Assembly: GCA_027605045.1 (NCBI GenBank)
Contig: JAQFWX010000024.1
Span: forward strand, 248,001 to 312,000
DNA from: Phallus indusiatus
Taxonomy: Eukaryota > Basidiomycota > Agaricomycetes > Phallales > Phallaceae
Direction: 5' to 3'
Length of the DNA: 64,000 nucleotides
Below the pieces are notes generated by a model, which saw only the letters and a list, made by a program, of their open reading frames with translations, did no database searches and was not told the origin of the DNA. The position numbers were made by a program, and so were the translations under genes. Below, piece after piece: positions 1 to 12,286 of the stretch (position 1 is its first letter; each line of letters starts with the position of its first letter).

Positions 1-1341
1 CTCCCATTGGCTGGCACGCGATTCTCTTCCCAATTTCTTCCTCCTTACAAGGCTTGCAGTGCAATGCGGTTCGTAACCTCGAGCTGACTACTCCCGAATC
101 TGTGCAATCAATATAGTTCTTTGAAGCTGGACTAATCTCACAGATTCTTGATGTCCCGTAGGATACCATTTCTCAATGATTCCTGACACAGACCACTGAA
201 TGGGGGTTTTAAATATATCAAGTTTGTTTCTGTTGTTGAAAGGAATTTTACGATGTCACGTACTCACATAAGGTGCGTCAGCGGCCAACACACCCGCCAG
301 CCAAGCGAGTACAAGCGCGGTCCCACAACCAGGCCAGCAGCACCAGCACCTCAGTCATTCGCAAGACTTCGAGGAAGACCTAACCAGACGTCATCCCGGG
401 CAGTAGTTCGAGGCCCTAGAGACAGAAAGCACAACTCGCTTCAACTACAGTCGCTCCCAATGCCACGATTAGCAGAGAGCCGTGTGCTAGCTAACTGGGA
501 GCAAACGGCTAAGTAAGTCGGAGCAAAGAACGGGCGCGTATCCGTGCATGTCCTGCGTTGTCTGGACCCGTCCTAGTCAACTTATCTCAACTCCAACTCA
601 CACCCACCTCTGCTGACAACTTTAACTCAACTCGCGGCGCGGTTGGCAACTTTATCTATACGTATACACGCTGTATATAGATAATGCTTAGCATTTACTT
701 GACATACATAATGCTTGGTATTTGTCACATTGAGGCTATTGGTGGTATATTCCTTCCTCGAGAAGCATATTGTCATGATTGATGTGAGCACGGCATCAAT
801 TATAGATGAATGTGAAGCATGATATTCCTAAATGTAAATGTTGAAAACGCACTGCCATGGCCGGTCACGGTGAGAATAAAATGGTTGATTTACATAGGAA
901 CTTCGGTTCGAGACCTACACGGTATATCCCAATATCAACTGCTATTGTCTATTTGACGGATATCCCTTTGCTAAGCAGATTCAGAAAGATTTCTGGTCCA
1001 AATCAAACATTTTACTGCCGATTGTCTGGTCTTAACCGACATACTATTGAGAAAAGTGTCTTATATTGAATCCTGCTTGCTCGGCGGTTGGCGCCTAGGG
1101 GTGCCTTGGTGCATCTCTTTGTTCGGGGTGTTTAGTTAAATTTTATTTTTTCTCATCTTTCACCCTTCCCTTCAATTACTTATTTGTACTAACTGTTGAA
1201 ATACTTCCATGAAAAAATGGGTTATAATTGGATTGGACGCTTTGTAACCGAACGAGTGATTGACATGTTCTTATAAACAAATTCGGCAAATCACTTGATT
1301 ACTTGTTTAAGTAATTTACATTGACATTGACACTTTCAGAT
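1..1341. other. Intergenic, no gene recognised
   Basis: I see no supported gene here. An open frame of 87 codons at 253-516 is rich in Arg, Pro and Ser, has no recognisable motif and is probably chance. Around 650-690 there is an AT-rich, partly self-complementary stretch (tatacgtatacac / ctgtatatagata). The right end is the 3' flank of the minus-strand cyclase gene that starts at 1342. Confidence 0.5.
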
Positions 1342-3118
1342 TCAAAAAATAGCAGCTGCATTGGGAGGAGACGCAACACCGCCAAGAACGTTCAACGGCC
1401 AAGACGAGAAGAAGAAAGTGTATCTTCCCGTTTTGGCTGCGTGTTTAGAAAGTTCTTCCAAATCGAAAAATTCACCTATTATTGAACATACGCGTGCGTA
1501 TGTAGGAATGAGCTCAAGTCTTGTGCATGTGATTTCTGGAATTAGACGTACCTATTGGCATTCCCCATAAACTAAAAAATTTCATTAAATAGACCCATTG
1601 AGGCGAACTTGAAACTTACCCGAGAATAGTCTGTATGGGGAAATGAATAGTCTTGAATGTTTATGATAGTATGCATCGGAGCTTACCTGATGTAGATGAA
1701 CTTCTCCCTCAGAGATTGGCCACATCTCGAGAGCTGGTTGATCAGATGCAATAGCCGCAAAGTGGTTGTTCCTTTGTCAAGATAAGTGAAGAAGTACGTA
1801 GAATAATAAACTTGTTACCAAAGGAATTCTTTCATTTCAAGACTTTGTTCAATTCCAGCACTATCAGAAAATAAACTCCTTAGCATTTTACAATTGAAAA
1901 CAGGCACAGTGGACGTACAAAGTGTCAGGACCCGTTCGCAACGCATCTCTATTAGCTTGACTTTCTCCGTTAAATCTCTGCAGCTCAAAACTAATAAGTT
2001 GTGGATTCCAAAGATATAACGATGTATAGTTACTAACCTGCATAAATCCAACCCTCAAAAGAAGAACATCCCCCTGTTGGAATGTCACACCTTGGTGTTC
2101 GGCTACTTTTTTGATGTCAGAGACCGAAATGGGGTGAGTCGACCATGGATCGTAAGGGAGAGGTTTGGTTCCGTTGTCGGTGAAGTAGTTGACGAGGTCG
2201 ATGAGGACGCCCCGTCCGCATATACCTGAGCGTGTGTAAGGTTTCTGACTAATTAATATTTGGGTAAATAGTATGGTTTGTTACCGTGTTGTGCCCAATC
2301 TAGAGAAAATGAATATAACGAGAAAAACAAGCTACCGGTAGTTGACATACTGTGTATTCCTAATTTGATCTCGTCGGCTGGTATATTTGATGGATCATTG
2401 TATGACGTCAGGCCTTTAGAAATAGTAGAAGCTTTCACTCTAAAGACAAGAAAAATGCATGAGCTTGAGCATGGGAGCAAGCTCCGACGTGGAACACACC
2501 CTTGATAGAAGCACTTTTCGGAGAAAATTCCACAGTGCCTCAAACCGTCCCATTGTGTTCCAGATTGAGTGTTCTATATAGTGGAAATAAGATATTTAGT
2601 CCACGCGTATAAATTCAATAAGGGTTAATCACTGACTATATGCAGTTCATCATCGTTGATTGGGTGAGGTGAACCAGGAAAAGAAATGATTTTATGTTCA
2701 GGATGTTTACGATTGAACATTGGCTTTAATAGAAAAACTTGAATGGAATAAAACTTGCAAGCACGAACAAAAAGTTCACTTGAGATGGGAAATTCAGCGG
2801 CCTAGATACGTGTCGTTCATAATTGACATGTCAAATTCCAATGAATTAAACGGCTTACCAGTTCAATAGGATCCTTTTGCCGGTTCTATTTTTTTTTATC
2901 CAAAATTGAAGAAAAAAATGATCAGTCACGTTCATCCTCTTCAAAATCGGACAAAACCCATACTTAATCTGTTCTTGGGCGGCACGAGCAACAACTTCAT
3001 CTGTTAATAAATTAACAGTCCCCAGCTGATCTCCTTTTCCCCATACTTCCCATGCGCACCCAGGAAGTCCACCAAAACTTGGGAGGTCGTGGAATAGAGG
3101 GAGATTATCGAAAGACAT
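1342..3118 (-). CDS. Cyclase-family (PF04199) hydrolase, paralog 1, multi-exon
   Basis: Minus-strand gene of about ten exons. It starts at the ATG at 3116-3118 (MSFDNLPLFHDLPSFGGLPG) and ends at TGA 1342-1344 after SPPNAAAIF. Exons read in order include NLLTDEVVARAAQEQIK joined to TGKRILLNW; FNRKHPEHKI; SGTQWDGLRHCG (2490-2580); NDPSNIPADEIKLGIHS; GRGVLIDLVNYFTDNG with PYDPW (2040-2230); GIEQSLEMKEFLW (1810-1860); NNHFAAIASDQPALEMW; and a last exon GEFFDLEELSKHAAKTGRYT. SGTQWDGLRH stands where the family has its metal-binding HxGTHxDxPxH motif, as is usual in fungal members. The family contains kynurenine formamidase and other amidohydrolases; the substrate here is unknown. No signal peptide is visible. 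The junction near 2715-2740 gives an imperfect codon, so a small exon may be missed there. The paralog at 9977-11709 has the same exon order. Confidence 0.85.
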
Positions 3119-3965
3119 TCTTTGATTTCTTGCGATGATTAGGTTGAATTAATTCTTGAGAGAATCGAGTCGCTCGATTATGCAGGTGCCAGTGAAAGTG
3201 ATACAGTCCGACTAGGGCGAAACGGGAATGGGCAATTCGGAGAACTGTAGGTTAGAAAGATAAGATGAGAGGGTCATGGGAAGCGCGATTTGAAGGGCTT
3301 AAATATCAAAAGAGAGACCATGTGCATGAGTATGGGAAGTAATTTCAGCTTAATGGAGAATTCGGATTAACACGAGATCAATTCATTACTCTCACAGGCT
3401 CAGAAGAACATCTCACGTGAATTTCGGACTTTAGCTCCGGCTGATGTTATGAAATTAGAATTCGAAGTATCAAACTTTTGAACCTGGACTAACAACACAC
3501 AAGATATGATTGGCGCACAGCTCAATGTGAGCTAAAATAAGGATGATGCAAAAAGCCGATCCACTAACGCTTTTGTTTTAGAAAAAATGGGTTCAATTAT
3601 ATGATCTAAATTTTGCATATTGATGTTGGTACTATGTTCATGATAACTGTTCAGAAAAACGAGAACGATACTGCAGTGCGAGGCCAGCGAACGTAAACGG
3701 CGCTTCGGCGATGGACTGTCGGGCCTCGGCTTACTATAGGACCATTTGGATACTTCGGGGCGATTTCAAGAGTATGGGCGACAAATGTTGGTCCACATTC
3801 AAGGACCAGTTCTCTCGTCAAGTCCAAAACTGACATTATATAGTCACTCTAAAGACCGTTTCTTTTATAAGTCGAACGAAACACTCTCCTTGGGCCCAAT
3901 ACAACTTTCCCGCTTTTGCTTTTCCCCCTCGTCTTCAAATACCTTTCACAGTTCAAAAATTCACC
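3119..3965. promoter_or_regulatory. Divergent intergenic region between cyclase 1 and F-box gene
   Basis: These 847 bases separate two genes transcribed away from each other and so should hold both promoters. The segment just before the F-box ATG is pyrimidine-rich (around 3895-3945), which is common upstream of basidiomycete start sites. I could not identify a specific factor site. Confidence 0.4.
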
Positions 3966-5671
3966 ATGCAACGTGCTGTCGAAAATTACGATATAGTGGA
4001 CGAAATCGCCTCATGGCTTTCCAAAGAGGATCTATGTGCCACTATTCGCGTTAACGACCTCTGGTTCACGGCTTCGAAACGTTTTTTGTGGAGGAGTATT
4101 CAGCTTCGTGACGCGCTTGAGCTTTTTGGATCCTTTGAAAAACTAGACGAGTCGTCCCAGGTAATTTGTTTGCTCTTGCACACATTTTTGCATGTTTGAC
4201 ACCATTTTTATATATGTAGAGCTCCGAGTCTACTGTATACATCAAAGACTCCGGATGGGACAGATTTGAGATGTATCGTCACCATGTTCTGATGCTCGAA
4301 GGAGAATCTGGTGATTCGACGGCACTTCTTCTTGTCCTTGGAGCTTGCTACGATTGCCCGATGAATCCTGACGGAACCAGCTCACTTTTCCCAGCCTGTC
4401 GAGAATTAACTTGGCGTGCTAAAGGGTCTCAAATCGAGATCCAACTCTTTCGAGCTTTGATTACTCCGCGTGTGGATTTTGTGCATCTTACGCTGGTTCC
4501 TAGAGCTAGACGCGTATGGCTATTCGAGTTCTGCAAGATGTTGACTGTCGAACTGTCGTGTTTAGATGGGCTGTGCATTTTCTACGAAAGACAATGCACG
4601 AAATTCAACCACCTGACGTCGCTTCACGAGCTCCTAAGGAAATTCTCATCCACGTTGACTTTGGTAGATATTTCTGGTACCCTGTTCAGGCATGAAACTG
4701 CTGCGTGTCTTTCCGAGATACCTAACCTTCAAACTTCGATTATTAGCGATCCAGGTCTTAGGCACGACGCGTTGTATCCAGAAATGAACTACGCTATCGA
4801 TGATGGGACACCCAGAAGGCTTATATCTCTGACTAGTCTCAGGTTTATCTCGTCAATTCCTCAACATACAGTACTCAACTTTGTTTCTCGACTCTCTCTA
4901 CCCGCGCTTGCCGAATTAAGCTGGGATATGTCATCGGTTGCGATTGATTTGGAGTCGTTTCTCAGGAAAATTCCAACTATATGCCCAAATATAGATCACC
5001 TGGCTATTGGCCTCTTTAGGGCACAAAAATCGTACACCGTCGGATGGAATTCGGTTCGGTCATTATTGAACTGTAAAAAACTCAACTATCTGGCGTTGTG
5101 TTGTTTACAGGTGAATATGACTTTGGATAATCTGACCGAACTTTTGAAGAGTTGCAAAGACCCTCGTGGCTGGATAGTGCTGCAAGTTTTCAGCGTGGAA
5201 GCCTTCGAATTCAATACGGTACTGGGTTTATATGCCAGATATGCACAAGATATATTTTTTATTGGTATTCACGCCCACGATAGAGAGGGTATTCAACAAT
5301 TTAGTGGTACTACATGTGCCACGTTTTTGCCCTTGTACCTCAAGGGAAATGATGCCAATTTTGGCACATATGTCGAGGCCCATTCTCGCCTCATACACAC
5401 AATGCGACAAAATGGGATTTGCTTTCCAAATATGCAGGGTCTCAACCTCGGGGACCGTGCATTCACTCAGGACACTGTGGGAGCGGTCGCTTCTCTTCTT
5501 TTAGCGATCAGTGAAACACCGGTTATGATCATGGCCGAGGATTCCCAGTATGCTCACAAAATCCATGAGCATATGGCTCAATTTTACGAGGAGACGGGCA
5601 AACAAACACAAGAGCCCTACACACTCAAGATCAATAACTTCTTGAAAGCGTTTGCCGAGGGCGTGATTTGA
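3966..5671 (+). CDS. F-box-like / leucine-rich-repeat-like protein
   Basis: Two exons, 3966-4160 and 4220-5671, joined across a 59-base intron (gtaatt...tatgtag), give 548 residues. The N-terminus, AVENYDIVDEIASWLSKEDL with DLWFTASKRFLWRSIQL, has the helical pattern of Agaricomycete F-box proteins (start helix, 'L..W...A...LW..I'). The remainder is a run of weak leucine-rich segments such as LTSLRFISSIPQHTVLNFVS and IPTICPNIDHLAIGLF, typical of the expanded fungal F-box/LRR families. Such proteins normally recruit targets to SCF ubiquitin ligases through Skp1; the target cannot be inferred. The start is the ATG after a pyrimidine-rich leader and it puts the F-box at the N-terminus. The gene lies between the two cyclase paralogs and upstream of the P450. 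Confidence 0.8.
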
Positions 5672-7171
5672 TTGCGATTCAGCCGGGATGTAGCATTGGT
5701 CGCGAACTAGTAGACTAATGATTAGTATTCACAAAACAGGACACTATATCCTTTCCTTCTTGAATGAGTTTCGTACCTATGTGTATGATTTTTACTATAT
5801 TTTCTCCCATGTATTATTTTCAGACATAATAACATGTATTTTTACTCACCGATGAAAATTGTTGCGTATCCAGTCCGTCGATATGCGTCCAACGACCTTG
5901 ATCTGAATGATAAAAGTTAGATAATACGATTGAATTTCACTGGACAACTGATGAGATAACCTACAAAGCTCAAAGTTTCTCATCACACGTCGACGTAGGG
6001 GCTAGATCGATATCAGGATTCAGAGATGGCCGTCAAAGTGAGAGGGAAAAAATGTGCGGGTATTCCCGAAGTGACATCCATGTGTCACGCGTCCCCGCGT
6101 CCCCCGTTGGCCTTGTTCACGGTGTATCATCGTGTATATATCACCTTGCTATCTTGTGTCCGCGACTGGCTCATGAGCTTCCTCAATGCCCTACCTAATA
6201 TTAACGCATCACCATTCTGTCTGCTCCTTTATCCCAGACGTACTAGTAGCACAGCGCCGCACACGGCACAAGGGTTCAGCTGAGCAAGGAAGCGTTGTCG
6301 CGGCTACATCGTCCATTGTCCTTCACCGACATCCTCTGCCCAGCGCGGCAGACATCTCGTTTTCAAATTTCCCTAGAAGCACAAGACTTTGAACAGCTAA
6401 ATGGACATACTAGAGCGTCCCCAGATTCAAACCTAATAGGGACAGTATGCTGGAGTGAAGGATGACGCACGTCTACTATCCGGCCTTGCGACATCTAGAC
6501 CCATTCCAACTTAACTCTTCACTGAGCTAACATCGTCGACTCTTAGTCTCGTTCTCTATGAGGAATCTAGGAAAGGCACGGCTCTGGAGTCCCGCTCGTG
6601 CGTAGCTCAAGTACCCGTTCTCTGGAGTACAAGTGCGATGGAAGAATGATTGTCATATCTGTGTGGCTGAACAGCAAGAGGTCACCCTTAAGAAGGTGAG
6701 TCCTAATTGCTTTCTTGTTCTGTTCTCGAAGAGAAATCTGATACACAGAATCTCAAAACACTTAAGACGAATAATCGAAGACAGTCCATTACTATATCTA
6801 TTTTATTCGAGGGTGATAACATCTATAAACTGGGGTCAGCTTGATCCGAAGGTCCAACTGTACAGTCAAGCTAGTCAAGCTCCGATTCCCGGGTTTCTAA
6901 ATTTCCAGGCGACAATTCAATATAACACGATCAGTCTCTTCATATCCACCCCACGCTTCCATCTTCCATATAACATGTGTTTTTCCTCTCGAATCTGACA
7001 TTTCAATGGGAAACAGAAGCTTCGCTAAGGGTTCGCCGGAACAACGCGGGTCTGTGGAATTTCGAAGGGCAATACAGACGGATTATAATACCTATCTCAC
7101 GGTTGCCTGACTTGAATTTTAGGTATAAAAGCATGGCTACGATTATTAAAAGTCCACGTCTGCCACCCTAT
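5672..7171. other. Intergenic region upstream of the P450 gene
   Basis: No gene recognised. Open frames here (for example 6633-6998) show no motif. The last 50 bases hold a TATA-like box. Confidence 0.4.
7124..7130 (+). promoter_or_regulatory. TATA-like box of the P450 gene
   Basis: TATAAAA lies 42 bases upstream of the ATG at 7172. A second in-frame ATG at 7133 is only two bases downstream of this box, so transcription starting the usual 25-40 bases downstream would exclude 7133 and favour 7172. Confidence 0.45.
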
Positions 7172-9271
7172 ATGTCAATAAGCTCAATAGTACTCGTGTT
7201 GCTTGCTTCAATAATTATTTACCGTAGTATTCGCTCGTACCGAGCTAGCAAACACTGTCGCCCGCTTCCTCCCGGTCCTCCTGGTTTACCTCTCATCGGG
7301 AACTTGCATCAGCTGCTAGGTTCCGAGCTACGCTGGCTTAAATTTAGTTCATGGTCTCAAAAATACGGTACATGCACTGGCATATTACCTACCGTATTCA
7401 CTGACATGATGCTTCATACTACTCCACTTATTTAAATTTAGGTCCTCTTTTTTATCTTAACTTAGTCGGGAAACCCACTGTCGTAATTGGAAATCACAAA
7501 GTCGCTGTAGATCTTCTTGAGAAGCGAGCGCGTATTTACTCCAATCGCCCAGTCAATATCGTAGCTTCTCAAATTATGACACGCGGTCTAGTCTTCCCCT
7601 TCGCTTCGCTCGACAACTCCTGGCGAAGAATGCGAAAAGCGTCACACGAGTAAGTCGTACTCGTGTAAATATAATAGTTAATTTCAATATTGAGGACCGA
7701 GTTTTCTAGAGTGCTGAATAATCAGGTCGCAAAAAGCTATTATAGGTTTCAAGATCTTGAAGCTCTTCTGCTCGTTAAAGATCTCCTCCAAGCTCCCCAA
7801 TTTTACATCAGACATATCCACAGGTCCACAGCGTCCTCATTTCTTTCCATCCTCTATGGTCTTCCACCATGTCCTGATCCCTTTGATGCCAACATTATGT
7901 TGATAAACAGGCTGACACAAACTGCTATAGATGCAGCTGCACCTGGAAAGTATTTAGTGGAATACTTTCCATTTTTGAGATACTTCCCTTCTCAACTGTG
8001 CAAGTGGAAACGAGACGCTGAAAACGTATACATCGAGGCAGACGACCTGTTTCATGAGCTATATAAACAGGTCGAAACACAAATGGTATTCATCGATGCG
8101 TCCGTATACGTATTTGAATTTATGTTGTCTTTCTAGAAATCTGGGACTGCCGCACCAAGTGTTACCACTCGCTTGATACAAGATCCAGTCCATAACGATC
8201 TTACTTTGCGAGAGAAAGCATGGCTGGTAGGAACACTATAGTATGCTCATCATATGCTCCACTGGTAGAACCAAATTTGATCTTTTTCACTCAAGCGCCG
8301 CAGGTTCAGAAACGGTGATCTCACTCTCAATAGTTTTATTAGGCTGCTATGTTTTTAACCAGACGTTTCAAAAAGACAGCGAAACAAATGTTTTGGTTTT
8401 TGACAAGCATGGCAGTATATCCAAACGTTCAAACGAAAGCACAAGCGGAAATTGATGAAATTGTGGGCCGCGAACGATTACCCACTCTTGATGACCTTGG
8501 AAAGTTGCCGTACACGCAAGCCTTAGTAAGAGAGCTTTTACGTTGGCGAGGAGTCACTCCTTTCGGTAAGACCATTTCGTATTCCGAGTCTAGTGTGATA
8601 ATTGATACTTTTCCCAGGTATTCTACATACGCTTTCGGAAGATGACTTTTATGAAGGTCGTTTCCTTCCTAAAGGTACAGACTGTATAGTGAATGTTTGG
8701 TTCGTTCTTCATTTTCGTTTCACGCTGATTTGATGACCACGTTTTTAAAGGGCATTGAATCACGACCCTGATATTTATGGACCAGACGCAGAGTTTTTCC
8801 GTCCCGAGAGACATCTAGATGAATCTGGTCAAATCAAGCTAATTGCCGGTCGGGAGACGAAAGATGAAGGTCATGTCACATTCGGTTTTGGAAAGAGGTG
8901 AGTCGAAAAAAAAAAGGTTGAGTTTCCAGCCGTCAAGGTATTTGAGCTGATTTTATAAAGAATCTGTGTCGGAAGACATGTAGCTTCGAATAATCTATTT
9001 ATCCAGATAGCAACCATCCTTTGGTGCTTCAATATATATCCGGGGCCGGATGAGACCGGGAAACCCATGCACATTGATGAGAATAAGATGCTCGATCATG
9101 GCTTAACAACGTGAGCAGTGGCAATAATCTCGGACTGTCTAAAGAGTCTAACCTGAATCTATGAATAGTCAACCTTTGCCGACAAACAAGTACAATATCG
9201 GACCTCGGTTTCCAGAAGTGGGGGAAGTTTTGAAGAATGCTCTCGAAACCAACGGATTGAATATTGCATGA
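7172..9271 (+). CDS. Cytochrome P450 monooxygenase (membrane-anchored class II type)
   Basis: At least eight exons can be joined without stops. The N-terminal anchor MSISSIVLVLLASIIIYRSI is followed by the proline hinge LPPGPPGLPLIGN. Later landmarks are the oxygen-binding I-helix AGSETT (split by an intron at 8311-8373), the K-helix ELLR within VRELLRWRGVTPFG, the FRPERHL motif (near 8800) and the heme loop FGFGKRICVGRHVA, whose Cys is the iron ligand (8882 onward, split by an intron). The end, NIGPRFPEVGEVLKNALETN, stops at TGA 9269-9271. All catalytic landmarks are present and the length is near the usual 500 residues, so I judge it functional. The enzyme should sit in the endoplasmic reticulum membrane and take electrons from P450 reductase. 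Layout resembles Agaricomycete families related to O-methylsterigmatocystin oxidoreductase; the substrate is unknown. The start at 7133 is an alternative. Confidence 0.9.
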
Positions 9272-9976
9272 TACGAAATGCCACAGATGAAAACTGTTTG
9301 GCTACATAAATGTCCCGGTCGGCCCGCAATTATCAACAAAATTAGTCTGACAGTCATCGCCTCATGCCTTCCAGGAGAACCGCCACGCGTTACCAGTATA
9401 CATAGTGCAACGACGAAGACCAATAACGTTCCTGCAGATATCATTGATGAATTGTCAGATTGTTCTTAGATAAACCTCTTTAAAATACTTACCGCGTCAA
9501 CGAAGCGTAAAAGAGTCGCTGGGTTTCTTTAAGAGTAATCTAAAACGAATGTGCATCGTTGCTCTGACCATTGAGATAAAGGTAATGAATACGTCGAAAA
9601 ACACCCTGAAATTGTGTGCTAGTCTTTTGACATGCACAAATAAATCGCAGATGACATCGCGGCTTCAGTTAGGCTGTACAGAAGGTGACAAAGTGTGTGA
9701 CATGTGACGGGTCGTCACAAACATCTGATTCATTCTTTCATTTCAGCTGGACCAGGACCATTCCTTTTTTTAGTTGAGCTGTGTAAATGGATTGGTGGTG
9801 TTATTCTTAATATTTTCAGGCCATCCTGATAGTACTTTGAGATGTCTCATTTTCGAGACAACGCCCGAAAGCATATCCTTTCCTGGACATGATATTTATT
9901 TTCATTGGCGCCATAATGATACATTCTTTTTTTTGATCCTACACATCGAAAATACAATATTGTTTGAAAACTGGAA
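9272..9976. other. Intergenic between convergent P450 and cyclase 2 genes
   Basis: These 705 bases separate the 3' ends of two convergent genes. I see no coding or structured feature. Terminators and poly(A) sites of both genes must lie here but carry no clear signal. Confidence 0.4.
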
Positions 9977-11709
9977 TTAGAATATTGCCGCTGCATTAGG
10001 AGGAGAAGCGACACCTCCCAAGACATTTAAAGGCCAGGATGAGAAAAAGAATGTATATCTTCCCGTTTCATTTGCATATTTGGCTAATGCTTCGAGATCA
10101 AATAATTCACCTGATTTCGGTTATGAGCTGATAAGGAAAACGAAAAAGGAATAAGACGTATTACTAACCTATTGGCATCCCCCACAAGCTAACAATGGGA
10201 ATATTGAGTGGACTTATACTTGTTTTCACGGGCAAACTTACCCAAGAATGGTCTACAGAATTCATTTAGTATCTTAGCAGCGAATGAGTGGTTCGTACTA
10301 ACCTGATGAAGATGAACATCGCCTTCGCGGATAGGCCATGACTCCAAAGATGGTTGGTCGGAAGCAATAGCAGCAAAATGATTATTCCTACATACATTAG
10401 TTGAAGTAAATTTAGGATCCTGGGAGGTTTACCATAAAAATTCTTTCATTTCCAAGCTCTGCTCTATTCCCGCACTAGTGCATATACCCACGTTTAGTCA
10501 TAACTGAATCGAGAAAAAAAAACGAAGCGATTACACACAATGTTTCCTGACGACCTCTCAGACCATCCCTACTTTGTTGACTTTCGTTATTGTATTTCTA
10601 CAAAGGCAAAAGTTCAATGGCTGATTTAGAACTCCGGTGTGCTATCCAAATCACCTGGATAAATCCCACTCTCAAAATTAAGACATCAGCTTGACGAAAT
10701 GTAACACCTTGTTGTCTAGCGGCTTCCTCGATGTCTTTGACGGTGATTGGGTGAGTTGTCCACGGATCGTATGGAAGCGGTTTCTTTCCATTCTCGGTGA
10801 AATATTTGACGAGGTCTACGAAAACGCCTCTCCCGCATATGCCTTTATGGGGTTCACTTCACATTGTATTTGATAGTATTGAAAGTACTCACCATGTTGT
10901 GCCCAATCTGCATACATAACGATCGAGTGAATGAACGAAGGAATCTGATAGGAAATTTGACGTACTATGGATACCTAGTCTGATCTTGTCATGAGGTACA
11001 TTTGAAGGGTCACGAATATCCATAACGGACTTCTGTATTGTTTCTGCTTTGACTCTGAGAAAAAAACAATAAGTCTTCCGTTCGCTAACTATGAAGAGCA
11101 AGTCGTCATACCCTTGATAGAAACATTTCGCAGCGAACACTCCGAAATGCCTTAAGCCATCCCATTGAGTGCCAGATTGTGTGTTCTAAGATAAGCAATT
11201 GTCTTGAGACAAGGCCGGCACTTGAAAGTAAATAAGTCACGATATAAAGTTCATCATCGTTTGTGGCCGGTCTTGGGGCGTGCGGTCTATTGTCAACAAG
11301 CCGATGTTCTGGCGGTTTTCGATTGAAAAGTGGCTGTTTAAAAATAAGATCATCTCGTTCCTTGAACAATAGTTTCGGTAATGAGCGAACCTTGGAAGGA
11401 AAACTGATCGGCCTATACAACAATAGAATTATGTTTAAACAAAAGATCGAGCTAATAAATAAATAAATAACAAACCAGCTCAGAGTAATTCTCTTTCCCG
11501 TCCTGACAGATTGTTATCACAAGGCGTAAAAAACAAACGAAAACTGCGTACCTTATTTCCTCTTTGGCTGCTTGAGCAACTACCTCATCCGTCAACAAGT
11601 TTACCGTGCCCAGCTCGTCGCCTTCTCCCCATACACTCCAAGCACATCCCGGTAAACCAGCAAAGCTTGGTAGCTCGTGAAACAGGGGTAGATCGTCGTA
11701 GATAGGCAT
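9977..11709 (-). CDS. Cyclase-family (PF04199) hydrolase, paralog 2, multi-exon
   Basis: Minus-strand paralog of the gene at 1342-3118 with the same exon order. It starts at 11707-11709 (MPIYDDLPLFHELPSFAGLP, then GCAWSVWGEGDELGTVNLLT) and ends at TAA 9977-9979 after SPPNAAAIF. Recognisable exons are FNRKPPEHRL (about 11320), SGTQWDGLRHFGVFAAKCFY (11120-11180), the VKAETIQKSVMDIRDPSN region, the PYDPW equivalent (10690-10850), and the last exon GELFDLEALAKYANETGRYT. SGTQWDGLRH replaces the family's HxGTHxDxPxH metal motif as in paralog 1. The two copies differ clearly at the protein level, so the duplication is not very recent. The substrate is unknown. Together with the P450 between the paralogs it could be part of a small catabolic or secondary-metabolite neighbourhood, but that is inference from position only. 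Confidence 0.85.
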
Positions 11710-12286
11710 GAGATTTAGAGATAGCTTTCTTGTGGGGACGTTGACTTAAATATAGCTATGCATGAGATTCTGGACTAAGCGTTCCCCGCATCGGCGAACA
11801 CAGTCATGAGACCGCAAGAGTAGTGAACCAGTTTCTTAGGGATTTTTTCGTAATATTGTATATTTACTCGGCGTCCGAGATCGAATCCGGATTACAGTGT
11901 ATAACATGCACAGACAATTAAACCCATAATAGACTCTGTCGCTTTGTTGTTCTGTTGTTGTTGCTCGGAAATGCGGAACGGAAAAAAAAAGGTGCGCCAA
12001 TCTAGAAGACCACCAAAAAAGAAACCCCACAACTCACCGTCAGCGCCCACAGACACAAAGTTCGATTACGTCATAATGAGGGGAGCTCCGAAGAACTTCC
12101 GCACGCGCGCACCCGGCCGGCTAACAATAAGAAAAAGGCTAATATGAATATGTGAATTTTAGCATTCGCTTATGGAATTTGTAAATAAATCGTTTAATAT
12201 AAAGGGCACTTGACCGGCTTCAAAGGGTGAAAGGAGATTATTATCTTTTTCATCATCTCTACCACCATCATCATCGTATTACCACC
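11710..12286. promoter_or_regulatory. Divergent promoter region of cyclase 2 and GH3 genes
   Basis: These 577 bases lie between a minus-strand and a plus-strand gene and must contain both promoters. On the plus strand an AT-rich TATA-like stretch (aatataaagg, near 12196-12205) lies about 85 bases before the GH3 ATG, which itself has the favourable context accaccATGcc. Confidence 0.4.

Noticed and set aside
253..516. 87-codon open frame rich in Arg and Pro
   Set aside because: No homology I recognise, no codon or splice support; GC-rich composition alone can keep it open.
8290..8455. Apparent frameshift in the P450 I-helix (AGSETV followed by unrelated text)
   Set aside because: A 63-base GT-AG intron at 8311-8373 explains it; splicing restores AGSETTAKQMFWFLTSMAVY.
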